Assembly (NCBI GenBank): GCA_017557605.1
Contig: JAFYYJ010000122.1
Span: 1-64,000, forward strand
Direction: 5' to 3'
Source: Salinivirgaceae bacterium
GTDB taxonomy: Bacteria > Bacteroidota > Bacteroidia > Bacteroidales > SZUA-534
DNA length: 64,000 nucleotides
The notes beneath the pieces were generated by a model. The model was not told where the DNA came from. It saw nothing but the letters and a program-made list of their open reading frames with translations, and did not search any database. The translations under genes were made by a program, and so were the position numbers. Position 1 is the stretch's first letter, and every line of letters begins with the position of its first letter. Positions 26,522-38,400 of the stretch are shown piece after piece.

Positions 26522-27949
26522 TTATTTCCTACTAACACCTTTATAATCTTCACAATAGAAGATATCGTAGGCCGGAATTCCAGCCACTTTCACGCAATCT
26601 ATCTTTTTGACGCTGGCGAAACAATCGCGGATAAAATAGAACTGCGTGTTGCTGTTCAGCCGCGGTTTGACCAATATTCCGTCACGCCCTTTCAGATTGT
26701 CAATGTCGAGACCGACATAACCGAAATGGTATGGTGTCTGGCCAATAATCTGCGGTCCGTAGATGGTGTCTTTTCTATTATAGAAGCTGATTTTAGACGC
26801 TGTTTTGTAGCCGTCGGTAGCATAAACAAAGGTGTTGGGATGGGCGGCGTGAATGGAATCCACCTCCTGCGCCAGCAACTCCGAATCCAAGCCTAAATCG
26901 TAACGGACAAAGGGCGACTGCGGCGCCAGCACAATAAAATAGATGCTGACAAGATAGAGCGCCGAAGTTGAAATCCAATGCCACTTCTGCCAGCGCAACT
27001 TCAAGAAGCGCGCCATAAGCACAATGCCGCTTATATATGTCGGTATCAGCCAGTTATATTTAACCTCACCGAATATCGACACAAGGTAAACGCCTATATA
27101 TGTTGGCATAAAGAAGCAGAACAGGAACCAAATCTCGGGATTGGTCTGATTGGGTTTTGTGAAAATCCTCCACAGATATTTGCCAAAAAGCCACCACAAT
27201 CCTACAAACAAAACGGGCATCAATATAATTATCTGTGAGAGAATGAATTGCAAGATATTTTGCGGAGTGTCGCTATCGAAAGGCTCAGCTCGCAGCACCG
27301 AGCTGATACGGAATGATACAAAATCGTTTTGCGCATTCCAGATGAGCACTGGCAATGCCAACACCACCATTATCAATATCGACAGGTACGGCCACGGCTT
27401 GGCGAGCAGATTGCGGTAGCGCCCCGAAAAAAGCAGAAAAAGCAACAATCCGATTGGCAAGCCCATTGCCGGATACTTGCTATCGAAAGCCAAACCCATA
27501 AACAAACCGGCGTAGAGCCAGAATCGTTTTTCGCCGTCGAAGATGGCGCGATAGAGTGCCCAGATGGAGAGCGTCCAAAAGAGCGTCAGAACCACATCGG
27601 GACAGTTCTGCAACGAGAGCGATGTTACAAGCATCGATGTGCAGAACATGGTCCAGGCCAAGTATTTGCGGTCGCTGCGCAACACCCGCGACGACAGGGC
27701 GAAGAAGGCCAGCTGTGCCATAAGCGTTATGAAAAACGATGCAAACTTGACAGCAAACATATTGTGTCCGAACATCTTCATAAATAACCAAATAGTGTAG
27801 CCAACCAACGGCGGATGGTCGTAATACGATAGTGAAAGATGGTCGGCATAGTAGGCAAAATACGATTCCTGCGGTGTCAACCCGATAAACGGCATAAACG
27901 CTAACCGCAAGATGTTCAATATGATAACTACTATAAGAGCCTTTTTCAT
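26522..27949 (-). CDS. GT39/PMT_2-type membrane glycosyltransferase
   Basis: 475 residues with about 10-11 membrane helices over the first 350 residues and a smaller soluble C-terminal region. Conserved acidic residues of the GT-C fold are visible as E28 in TPQESY and D44 in YDHPPL; CPDVVLTLFW follows in a later loop. It matches the ArnT/dolichyl-phosphate-mannose mannosyltransferase (PMT_2) pattern. It should transfer a sugar from a polyprenyl-phosphate donor on the outer face of the inner membrane, to lipid A or protein. Acceptor is unknown. It precedes metY in the same direction, probably only by position. Confidence 0.9.
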   Translation of the reverse strand: MKKALIVVIILNILRLAFMPFIGLTPQESYFAYYADHLSLSYYDHPPLVGYTIWLFMKMFGHNMFAVKFASFFITLMAQLAFFALSSRVLRSDRKYLAWTMFCTSMLVTSLSLQNCPDVVLTLFWTLSIWALYRAIFDGEKRFWLYAGLFMGLAFDSKYPAMGLPIGLLLFLLFSGRYRNLLAKPWPYLSILIMVVLALPVLIWNAQNDFVSFRISSVLRAEPFDSDTPQNILQFILSQIIILMPVLFVGLWWLFGKYLWRIFTKPNQTNPEIWFLFCFFMPTYIGVYLVSIFGEVKYNWLIPTYISGIVLMARFLKLRWQKWHWISTSALYLVSIYFIVLAPQSPFVRYDLGLDSELLAQEVDSIHAAHPNTFVYATDGYKTASKISFYNRKDTIYGPQIIGQTPYHFGYVGLDIDNLKGRDGILVKPRLNSNTQFYFIRDCFASVKKIDCVKVAGIPAYDIFYCEDYKGVSRK

Positions 27950-28013
27950 ACTCTGTTTTTATAAGGCGCTAAAGTACACAAATAAATTATTTGTTTGCGC
28001 CGGCATTTCGGGT

Positions 28014-28391
28014 TTACGTTTTTGGTTTCGGCTGATTGTTGTCTGAGGAGGCCTCATCGTTTTCAGTCTGATATTTAGTAAGCCTCTCAATCACCTTGTT
28101 GTAAATCTGCTCATACTCTTTGATGTGCCGCCCGTAATATTTCATTGTATTCATAAACTGAGCGGGTGTAACATCATATTTTTCAAGAATAAAACCATAA
28201 GCGTTCTCCGCATCATCGTGTTTTGGCCACTTGCCAAACCTCCCTTGGTAACTCAGATACGCATCGGTCATGTGAATATCGATAAGCATATCGACAAGTT
28301 TGTCCCTCTCTATCTCGGGCCGACTGCCTGGCTCACGCGAGCAGCACTGCATCAGCACAAGCAAAACGATTATCGGTATAAATCTTTTCAT
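28014..28391 (-). CDS. DUF4296 lipoprotein
   Basis: 125 residues from the ATG at 28391. A longer frame from 28436 overlaps the terminator hairpin and is rejected. The signal peptide ends in VLMQC-CSREP, a lipobox-like site allowing anchoring to a membrane. The rest fits DUF4296: LVDMLIDIHMTDAYLSYQGR, EKYDVTPAQFMNTMKYY, EQIYNKVIERL, and an acidic Ser/Asn/Pro-rich tail. Function unknown. It starts only a few bases after the poly-T of a terminator that ends the adhesin-PorP transcript, so read-through or a cryptic promoter would be needed for expression. Confidence 0.88.
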   Translation of the reverse strand: MKRFIPIIVLLVLMQCCSREPGSRPEIERDKLVDMLIDIHMTDAYLSYQGRFGKWPKHDDAENAYGFILEKYDVTPAQFMNTMKYYGRHIKEYEQIYNKVIERLTKYQTENDEASSDNNQPKPKT

Positions 28392-28393
28392 AA

Positions 28394-28434
28394 TAAAAAA
28401 GCAACTGCCCCGCGTTTTGATGCGAAGCAGTTGC
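28394..28434 (-). terminator. Terminator after the PorP/SprF gene
   Basis: Minus strand: GCAACTGC / GCAGTTGC, with an inner CGC / GCG extension, then T7. It begins about 24 bases after the PorP/SprF stop and its T run ends 2 bases before the DUF4296 ATG. Confidence 0.9.
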
Positions 28435-28457
28435 AAAGATAAAGCTATGTTCTTTGA

Positions 28458-29411
28458 TTATCTAATCTTTCGTTTCGATTTTGACTTACGGATGTCTTCA
28501 AATTTAACACCGAGCATAATCTCATGCGAGCCGTTGCTGGCGTTGCTCAACTTAGATATAGTAACATCGTAAGAATAACCAACGTTAATCATATCGTTGT
28601 AGTTGTAACCAACAAATACTATCACAGCCTCAGGATTCTTGAAGTTGTAGCGGAAGCCAAGGCCGCCCCAAACCATTTTCTGATAGATGACACGGCAGTT
28701 GATGTCGGTCATAAAATCGTAGTTTGGCACAGTTTTAATCAAGATTGAAGGCTCAAGGTCGAAGTTACGGTCGATGTTGTACTTGTAGCCGCCCTGAATG
28801 TAGAAGTGCGGTTTAACGCGGCCGTCCTTTACAATATAACCCTCGTCATACTTGTCGAGCAACGACATGTTGTTGAAAAACAGGTGATGGAAAGCTATGC
28901 CGGCATAATACTGCGATGTGTAGAGATAGACACCGAGCGATGCATCAGGGTAAATCTTCTTGTATACAGAGTTTGAAAAACCGTCTGCTCCCTCGTTCAA
29001 TTCAACATTGACATCGGTAAGGTCGACTTTCTGTTGAACTATGCCAAGGAACAAACCCGCCGATATGCGGATATCGCCCGTGATGCGCAGATTGTAGCTA
29101 TAAGAACCATAGGCGCCCATGTTGCCAACCGGACCGGTAACATCGTTGAAGATGTAGCCGCCGTAGCCCATCGGCATCACCTTATGCGGGCCATAGCCAC
29201 CAAGCATATAGGTCTGAGGTGCATTCTTTATACCTGCGAACTGATAGCGATAGTTCGTTTTTATCTGCCAATAGTCGTTTGTTCCGCCAACGGCCGGGTT
29301 CAGCATATAATCGTTGAACATATACTGCGAGAATTGAGGCAGTAGTTGTGCGTTGGCACTTGGAGCAATCAGCATCGCTCCAGCAAACAATGTTAAAATA
29401 ATCCTTTTCAT
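28458..29411 (-). CDS. PorP/SprF family type IX secretion-associated membrane protein
   Basis: 317 residues. Signal peptide MKRIILTLFAGAMLIAPSANA, cut before QLLPQFSQYM. The family hallmark LPQFSQYMFNDYMLNPAVGGTNDYW lies at the mature N-terminus. The rest is a beta-barrel (YRYQFAGIKNAPQTYMLGGY, FRYNFKNPEAVIVFVGYNYND). PorP/SprF proteins help export or anchor T9SS substrates with type-B (CHU_C) C-terminal domains and are often encoded beside them. Here it follows the giant adhesin gene by 7 bases, making an SprB-SprF-like pair. Partner specificity is inferred from this context. Confidence 0.95.
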   Translation of the reverse strand: MKRIILTLFAGAMLIAPSANAQLLPQFSQYMFNDYMLNPAVGGTNDYWQIKTNYRYQFAGIKNAPQTYMLGGYGPHKVMPMGYGGYIFNDVTGPVGNMGAYGSYSYNLRITGDIRISAGLFLGIVQQKVDLTDVNVELNEGADGFSNSVYKKIYPDASLGVYLYTSQYYAGIAFHHLFFNNMSLLDKYDEGYIVKDGRVKPHFYIQGGYKYNIDRNFDLEPSILIKTVPNYDFMTDINCRVIYQKMVWGGLGFRYNFKNPEAVIVFVGYNYNDMINVGYSYDVTISKLSNASNGSHEIMLGVKFEDIRKSKSKRKIR

Positions 29412-29418
29412 AGCTTTA

Positions 29419-32400
29419 TTACCTTACAATTGTAACAGGACCTGTTTTCTTCTTACCACCAAGCTTATCGCTGCTGCATTGGATTACATAGTAGTATGTA
29501 CCCGACGGCAGCGGCTTGTTCTTAGCATTTCTACCATTCCACTGGTTAGCCACGTACTCGAGGCCGCTTCCTGAGAACTGCCATACACGTCCGCCCCAGC
29601 GGTTGAAGACGTAGATGTTGACATGCTCGTACGATGACAAACCGTCAATTCCCCATGTCTCGTTGTATGCATCACCATTAGGAGTGAACACATCAGCTGG
29701 TTTTATTCCGCTTACTGTTCTGACATCGACGCTCTCAGTGTAACGGCAAGCAAAAGTGGTGTCTTCAAGGTAGAACATCACGCTGTCGCTGACTTTGAAG
29801 GTCAGATTCTCGGCAAACGGACGGACAACGGCCGGCATGGTGTCGTGCGATGACATCCAGAAGGCATTGTCGGTGTTGGTTGCCCATTGGAAGTTATTCT
29901 CGTACTCGTAAGAGTAGAGCATGTCGAATGTAAGAGTGTTGGCTACCAGATAGAGCTCTGCACCCTCGGCCACCTCGTAAACTCCGTTATTCTTCAGCGC
30001 CTCTGAGTCGAAGCCGTCCATTTCGATATGCGTCTTGAGCTTGTTATCGGGCTTCATTGCCACTGCGTGCAGCGAATCGATAGCCATGCAGACACCGTTG
30101 GTGGCTTTCACATAGTAGTAGGTGTCGCCGCCGTAAGGCAAGAATGTGAACGGAAGGATAAAGTCTGGCTCACTGCCTACTGAATCAATACCCAGAACCA
30201 CATTTCCGTCAGCGTCTATCACGTAGCGTGGCTTAGCCGGCTCCTCGGTAACTGGTACGGATTCTGTTGGGAGGCTGTCAATTATCACGCTGTCAACCTC
30301 TGTGCTGTCGCCGTTGGCGCGCAGGAAGTAATGACGCATTTTGCTGATAGCCAAAGCTGTATCGATACGAGTTGTGTCGGCACTTGTGGTGTCAGGCTCA
30401 ACAACAGTTTCTTCCTCTTCTTCCTCCTCAACGTATGGCGTGTACCACTTCATCGACTTGTATGCCGATGTTGTGTGTGCGTATGCCTTCAACTCGTTGT
30501 CCGGGCAAGTAAATATCTCGTCAGACTGAGTGTTGGCGAAGTAGATGTCGTCGATTGCAAAGCCGTTGCGGCTGCCGAGCTTGCGGCTTACAGTTGTCGA
30601 GCACGACAAGGTGTCGCCGTAGCCAATTGTTATAGTGTGACGGCCTGAAGCCAAACCACTAAACTGTCCGCTGCTCTGAACCTTACCGCCATCAATCCGA
30701 TAACGAAGGTCTTTATTCTCAATGGTATCGACACCTGTTATAGTGCTTGATACTGAATAGAAGGCTGTTACGTTGAGTGAGCCATCGAGTGATAATTCAC
30801 CGGCATCGGTATAAGTGTCGCAAAGTGGCAATGATAGGTCGACTTTGAGAACCATTATCTCAGGATGTTCTGAGTAAACACGGAACGGAACGGAGTCGCT
30901 GACGCAAGACTTGACGTCGGTTACACGAACCTTGTAGTTACCTGTCGGCAACAGACTGCTGAAGCTAATCACTGATGTGTCAACACTTGGCGTCTGCTCG
31001 TAATACTCATCGCCAAAGAATTCGAAGCGGTTGAACAATCCCGCACCACCTTCCAAACCGGATATTTCAATAGTACCATCGCTCAAATTATAGCAAGAGT
31101 TTGGTATTGTGCTCGATACCGAGAACACTATTGGCATTGGTTGTCCAAGTTCGAAAGTATCGGTTTTAACGCAGAGTGAATCATCGGTTACAACTACCGA
31201 ATAGGTTCCTGCTGCCAAACCACCAATTGATGCGGTTGTTTCGCCATTGCTCCACTGATAAGTGAAGTTTGTACTGCTCTTACTTGTAGCTTCGATTGAC
31301 AATTTACCATCTTCGTAGCCAAAGCAGCGTGGTGCTGTAGAATCGGTGCGTGTGATGGTGAATTCCGACAAGTCAGGAACAGTAATCACTGTATCGTATT
31401 GGCATCCAAGGTCGTCAACAACAAGCAGATTGTAATCATCGGTAGCCAAACCTGTGACTTTTACTGGTTTTGCTCCAGAATTCACAACAACTGAGTCTGT
31501 CCAATCGCTATGCGAGAAGTAATATTTGAATGGTACGTTACCACCGAATTCTTCTGCCAAATTAGCAGGTTCCACAATTGTTATTGTACCTATAGCATTG
31601 TAGCAGAACGAACCTTCAGGAATAATATTTGCATTAGGAATATGGAGTCTTGTCGACGGTTGTCCAACCTCAATAGTTGTAGTGTCGGATACACGGCCAT
31701 TGCTTTGTGATATTACAACGGTGTATAAACCGGCTTTCAATCCACTGATAGATGCTGTTGTAGCAACTGAGTCGGCGGGCCAATTCTCACTTGTCCACTC
31801 ATATTTATAAGCCTCATAGTAGCCACCAACACCTGAAACTTCCAAAACACCATTGTCGCCACCGTAGCATGTGGTTGCCACCAATTGTATAGTGTCACAT
31901 GAAAGCGGACGATGCTCAATTTGTATTGTTGTATCAACCGCGCAACCAAGCGGGTTTTCATCTTCAATATGCAAAGTATAGTAACCTTCACAAAGGCTGT
32001 ACACAGTTGTTGTCGTTGCTGCATCCTGCGATTCTAACGAGTTGTTTGAAGCGTCAGACCATGAATAGGTGTATCCGCCAATTCCTCCGCCAATGGTTAC
32101 TGTAAGCGAACCATCACAGTTCGGGTCGCCCGTCAAATCTGGATAGTTAGCAATATTGGTAACGCGCAATGCCAGCGTATTGCCTATATCAACGCTACCT
32201 GCACGACGGCAACCATCATCGGCAACAACCACTACACGGTTAGAACCATAATGCAAGGTCTTTACTGTCTCGCCTTGAGCGACAGTGTCAGTGCCGTTCC
32301 AAATAATCATCGATTTTGTGAAGACGTTATTGATATTGCCATCTGCGTCAAGGCCGTAAACAGTGTTTATAGTAGCCTCACCAGTAGGATGCTGGATACA

Positions 32401-35400
32401 AGCCACATCTTTTGTAACTGGTTTCCCGAATTCGATGTTACCCTTATCGAGGACCTCAACTGTGTCATAAATGGCACATCCAAGCGAATCGACTATTTTG
32501 GCAACGTAGATGTCTGCCGCAATATCTTTTATTGAGTCAACCGTACCGATAATATCAGTAGTGTTTACAACAAACCAACTGAAAGAGTATGGTTGAACGC
32601 CACCTTCAAGATTCAGTTTTATCTTGCCTGTCGGTACTGCGCACTCCGACTTGACTGTGTCTGCCGATAACACTGCTAACGGTTTCTCCGGTTGTTGAAT
32701 GGTAATAGTGTCGTAAATCGGGCAATTGTTGTCATCGGTAATCATGACAGCATACTTGCCTGCGCCAACATTACTCAATACCGAATCGGCAACTTCAGTG
32801 TTTTCAGTAAAATTGAACCAAGTGTAGTTGTAGCTCTTGTTGGCAGCGGTTCCACCCTTGGCTTCTGCATAGAAGCTAGCCACATTGTCACCGTAGCACT
32901 GGATTGCTTGAGCGAAGATGATGGTGTCTTTAATTTGCGATGGTTGACCAATTGTAATAGTATCGCTTGCCGGACAACCATTCTCATCAATCACATCGAC
33001 ATAATACCTGCCAGCCGGTATTCCTGTTAATATAGAATCTGTCAGCGTATTATCGCCATTCCACATGAAGCTGAAATCCGGGTCACCATTTCCAACAACC
33101 ACTGCAACTGAAGTTGTTCCGTTATAGCAGTCTATCGAATCCGCTACGAACGACAACGTCATCGGGTCTGGTATGGTATTTATTGTGGTATCCTTAGAGC
33201 AACCTTTGGCATCGGTAATGGTGAAGGTAATGCTACCACCCATCAGGTTTGTAACTTTTAACGCATCATTATCAATAACTGCTCCTGCATCGTTGCAAGT
33301 AATTGTATACTTAGAGGCAGGCACCTTGCCTTGAGTTCCCCCACTAACTGTAAACTGAACCTCACCATCAGTTGTTCCGCAAGGAGTAAGTGTTACAACC
33401 GCGCTTATGCTGATTGAGTCAGGCTCTGGCATTACGAATATAGAATCAGAAGTACACCCATTTTCATCGGTTACTGTAACTTTGTAACTGCCAGCTGTTA
33501 GCTCACTAGCGAGAGCAACTGTAGACTTCTCATTTGATGTGAGAACATCTATCCATCGGTATGTTGGTTCGCCAACACCGTCAGATGAAGTTACTAAGAT
33601 TGAACCATCGTTGCCTCCGTAGCACTTAACTGTATCTTGGCTGAGTTTTTCAATTTTAATCTTTTCAGGTTGACCAACCTCGACTGTGGTTGTCGCTTTA
33701 CAACCATGGCTATCTGTTACACGAACATAGTATGTGCCAGCATAGAGGTCGGTAGTGTCGTTATCTGAAACAAGGTCGTTAAAGTCCTCATCTTTAGCCC
33801 ACTCAAATATATTGTATACGCCTGAACCACCTATGGCATTGGCCACCGCACGGGCATCGTTGCCACCATAGCAAGTTACATTCAGACCAATTGGTGAGAT
33901 ATATGACAATGTATGGTGGTCTGGAATTATTTCCACAGGATTCAATACTCTCGAATTAAAAGTGATGGTCTGCAAGTCACCATCGTAATTATAATCGGTG
34001 AACTTTATTACGGCTTGTTGCAGTTTGCCTCCTGTACTATATGGACCACCTACTCTAACCGCCCAACCGCCTTCAGCCGGATTCTTTCCGTAGATTCCAC
34101 TCACATCACCTGTAATACCAAACGTACCACTCTGGGGTTGGTTCATAGTGAATTGAGCCAAATCAAGTTCAAGTGCCGGACTTGTAGTAAATATGAAATC
34201 GAATTCATCTCCAGCTGCAGGCCATAAGCCGGGAAGGTCCTCCATTCCCTTATCACTTTTATGGTCATAAAGTTTCAGGGATGTTCCGTCTGGAGCTACC
34301 AAATAGTATCCCAAATCGTATGCCTCAACAATGCTGCCAACAACTTGTACTTCTATCTTAGTTGAAGATGCTATCGGGAACGGAATGATACCGCCGACTG
34401 CAACAACAAATTCCGGCAAAATATTAATAGTCACTTTATCGGTTGTTTTGCCGCAAGATTCGCTATCAACTGTCAAAGTAAGAATTGCCTTATGTGCTGC
34501 CAAATCGGCATCGCTTGGTTTATAGGTTGTATGCAAATCATTGATATCACCGAAAGTACCACCTGATTCCGACGACCATTCAATGGTTGTTCCGTTTTCA
34601 AAAGAAGCGTCAAGCAAGACATAGTCGCTGCCATAGCAAATAGTAGTATCTTTCCCTGCAAAAGCAGAAGGTCCTTGCGTGTTGGTTATCACAATTTTAT
34701 AATCTTTTGAGCAACCATAAGTGTTGTCAGAAATGGTGCAAGTCAGGTTGTAAGTTCCGGCTGTAGTGCAAGCAAAGGTTGGTGTGGCACTTTTATCATC
34801 ATCAAGATAATCAACTCCATCGCCGCTCCACGCGTAACTGAAACTGCCGCTACCGCCCGATGCTGTAGCGTCCAATCCAACGCTTCCATTGGTGCACGAG
34901 GTTTCGGTTGATGACAATGCGCTTGTCGGCAAGTCATGAACAGTTAAGTCAAAGTCTGTTGCTACCGCTGCCGTACAACCATTTCCATTGGTATAGCTAA
35001 CTGATACTTTGTGTGGACCTGCAGTTGTCCATGTGTAATCAAAAGTTTCAGTTCCGCTCTCTGGTGTTCCTCCGTCAACTGACCAATAATAATTGCTCAT
35101 TCCGCTTTCGGTTGTGTAAGTACCGGTTTTGTCTTGGCATATCTCATCATCAGCCATGATTGTTGGAACTGGCAACGGATTGATTGTGATAGTTACTGAC
35201 GAAGAAAGCGGGTCAACGCATGGTGCGTTTGGTGTAAGTGTAAGTGTTAGTGTTACGCTTCCTGCCGCTATTTCATCTGTGCCAAATGTGTAAGTTGGTT
35301 TCAAAGTAGATGCATTGTCAAACGTTCCGTTACCTGATGATGTCCAAAGTAACGATGTATAATGGTCGGCTGTTGCAGCTGATAATGGGTATGTTGCTTG

Positions 35401-38400
35401 GTCGGCGCAAACCGCATCGTTTATGGCTTCGAAAATTACAGGTTCGGCGACGAAGGTTATATCAGCTTCATCGTATGCTTGGCACGAACCAACCATTTCA
35501 GTCAACCGCAAAGTATAAGTACCTTCGGCATTCGCTTTGAATTGTGTTGCTGTAACAGACGCTCCAGGACTGGCTGTTGACCAAGCAAAATCAGATGTTG
35601 TGCCTGTTACGCTTTGTGTGGTTGTCGGCAATGTGTATTCCAATCCGCAAACTGTTGCATTTTCAATATTTGGAACAGGCATCGGATTAACTGTCAATGT
35701 CATCTTTTTACCTCCTGATTCATCGCAGCCATATTTTGGTGTAGCCGAAATAGTTACTTGTTTCCATTCCGTTGAAAGTGCTGCGTGATAAGTTGCCGCG
35801 TTTGAGCCCAGAGTAGGCGTTCCACCATCTGACACAATCCACTGATAATTGGTGAAATTCTCATGAGTTATTACATTAACTGTATAATCATCGCCAGCAC
35901 AAATTGTAGCCTCATACTCCTCAAATTCCATAACCGGCTTTGCCTTGAATGTGACATTAGCAGTGGCAGTGGCGCTACAATTGGCACCATTGATTTCCGT
36001 CATTGTTATGGCGTATGTTCCGTATGCGGCCCCCTCGTTAAGGGTTGCTGTTATTGTAGCTGTAGTTCCTGTCTCGCTTTGGCCTGTTAGCGTTACTCCT
36101 GCCGAAGCGTTCCACACAACTTTATTGCCGGCTGTAGTCATATTGGCAGTTATTACATCAGTTGTGCCGCAAATCTCTATTGCACTTGCAATTGATGGTG
36201 TCGGATTTGCATAAACATGGAATGTATATGTTTTAGGAACTGCAGGGCAAATACCACCATTGCTTGCTGTAACAGTAAGTGTTACATCCTGGTCAGCTGC
36301 AGAAGGTACAAATTTGGCTGTCTTTGATGATGACGAACCTGATTGGGTAAGTGTTCCTGCACCTGTTGCCGTCCAAACCAAATCGGTAGCATCAGTTGCC
36401 GTAGCCGCTACTTCAACATCGCCCGTCTCACAAATATCATCAGGTGACGGTACTGTTACTTCCGGCGCTTTGTGGAAAGTTACTGATTGTGGTGAACTTG
36501 TAGCCGAGCAACCTTCTGTTGTTGCTTCGGTAACAGTCACATTATAATAAACTCCATTATCGCCGTCAATGGTAACATTCGCCCCTGTAGGCGGGTTAAT
36601 TTTTAATGTGTTATCACCTCCATTATCCCATGTTAATGTTCCGCCAAGAGTAGCGTGAGCGGTTGCGGTTGTCGTTAATCCGCAAATATCACCCAAAGCA
36701 TCAATTGTTGGAGCAGGAACATCGCCTACTGTCAATTCAAAAGTTGCTGTTTCCGGTGCTGTACAAACTGTAGGATGGTTGCTTGTAGCTGTAAGTGTGA
36801 GTGTTATTGTTTTACCATAGTCAGCCTCCCCCGGAGTATATACCGTGTTAAGCGAGTTATCCGGGCTGAATGTGCCTGCACCACCGCTCCATTTTACATT
36901 AGTGCAGTTCGATGTTGCAGATAAAGAGATTGTTTTGTTTCCGCAGACAGTACCCGATGTGCCTGTAGTAATGGTTACTGTTGGTGCGTCGTAGAAAGTT
37001 ACGGGGGTTGCCGCACTTTCTTTAGGGCAGCCATCTAACGTTTCCTCAACATATATATTATATGTGTTGGCTGAAGTAGCAGTTACGGTTGTTGTCTCTC
37101 CATTAGGCGAACCAAATGTCAAACCTCCACCTATTGGCTTCCAAGTAAGCGTGCTGCCTGAAAGCGAATGTGTAGCCGAAGCTAACGTTGTCAATCCGCA
37201 AACATCAGCAGCAATCGTTGGCGCTGACGGATTAGGCACTTTTTTTACTGTAAGAGTGTAATACGCATATACAACCGGGCACGCCTCACTTGTACCTGTC
37301 AATGTTAGAGTTATTGTCTTACCGGCATCAGATGCGGCTGGAGTGTAAGTAGTATTTACTGTTGTTTCGCTACTGAACGTACCTGCGGCATTGGAACTCT
37401 TTGCCCACTGCAGCGTGCAGTTCGTTGATGAACCTTTAATATCAACCGGAGTAGTTCCGCAAGTTGAGCCTGATGTTGATGTAAGACTTAATGTGGGTTC
37501 GTCGTAGAATGTAATAGTTACTGTACCTGTGCTAAATCCTGGACACTTTGCAGCCGATTTTTCAGTTTCTTTTACACGGAATGTATAAGCACCCGCTTTA
37601 GTAACGGTAACATTCAAACCATCTATAGAAGATACTGAACCTCCAGAAGTGGTGCTAACAAAATCAACCTCCAAATCACCTCCCATTTTGGCTGTAGCGG
37701 CAATGCTTGTAGAAAGGCCACAAACCGAACGGTCAGAATCGTCCATTGTCGGCTCTGGAGTTGCTATAATATCGATAGTTTTTGTACAAGTATCTGGTGT
37801 ACATGTTCCGTTTGTCACTATCATTGACAACGTCGCTTTCCCCACACCGTCTAATGAAATTGTTGGTGATTTTGTATCGCCACCGCTTGTTATTGAAGCC
37901 GGACCTGAAACCAACCAATTTATGCTCTCGTCATTCTCTGCGGATGCGTCATTTACTGTATATGAAAGCTTTTCTTTACATATAGTAACATCAGCACCAG
38001 CATTGGCAACAGGTGCGGGAATTGGTGTGATTTCCGTACTAAGGTCGTTAGGACTTTTCAGTTTTGTTGCATTTGTCGTGTTATCACAACCAGCTTCATC
38101 AGATATTAAAATATCATATTCTCCTGCTGGCAAACCGCTGATATCAGGTGAATCGGTTGTTCCACTATGGGAACCTGGACCTGCATAACTGAAGGAAAGG
38201 GCTCCGGTACCTCCTGAAGCATTTATATGAATAATACCGGTTTCTTCTCCTACACAACTTGCTTCATTGTCGAATGTTGCGGTTATTCTTTCCGGACCGT
38301 CGGTGTAATTGTTCATATTGGCCGGACCTGTAGGCCTATATGCATATTTTTCTGCTACATATACACAATGATTCTCATCTTCAATAGTTAAGAAATTTGT

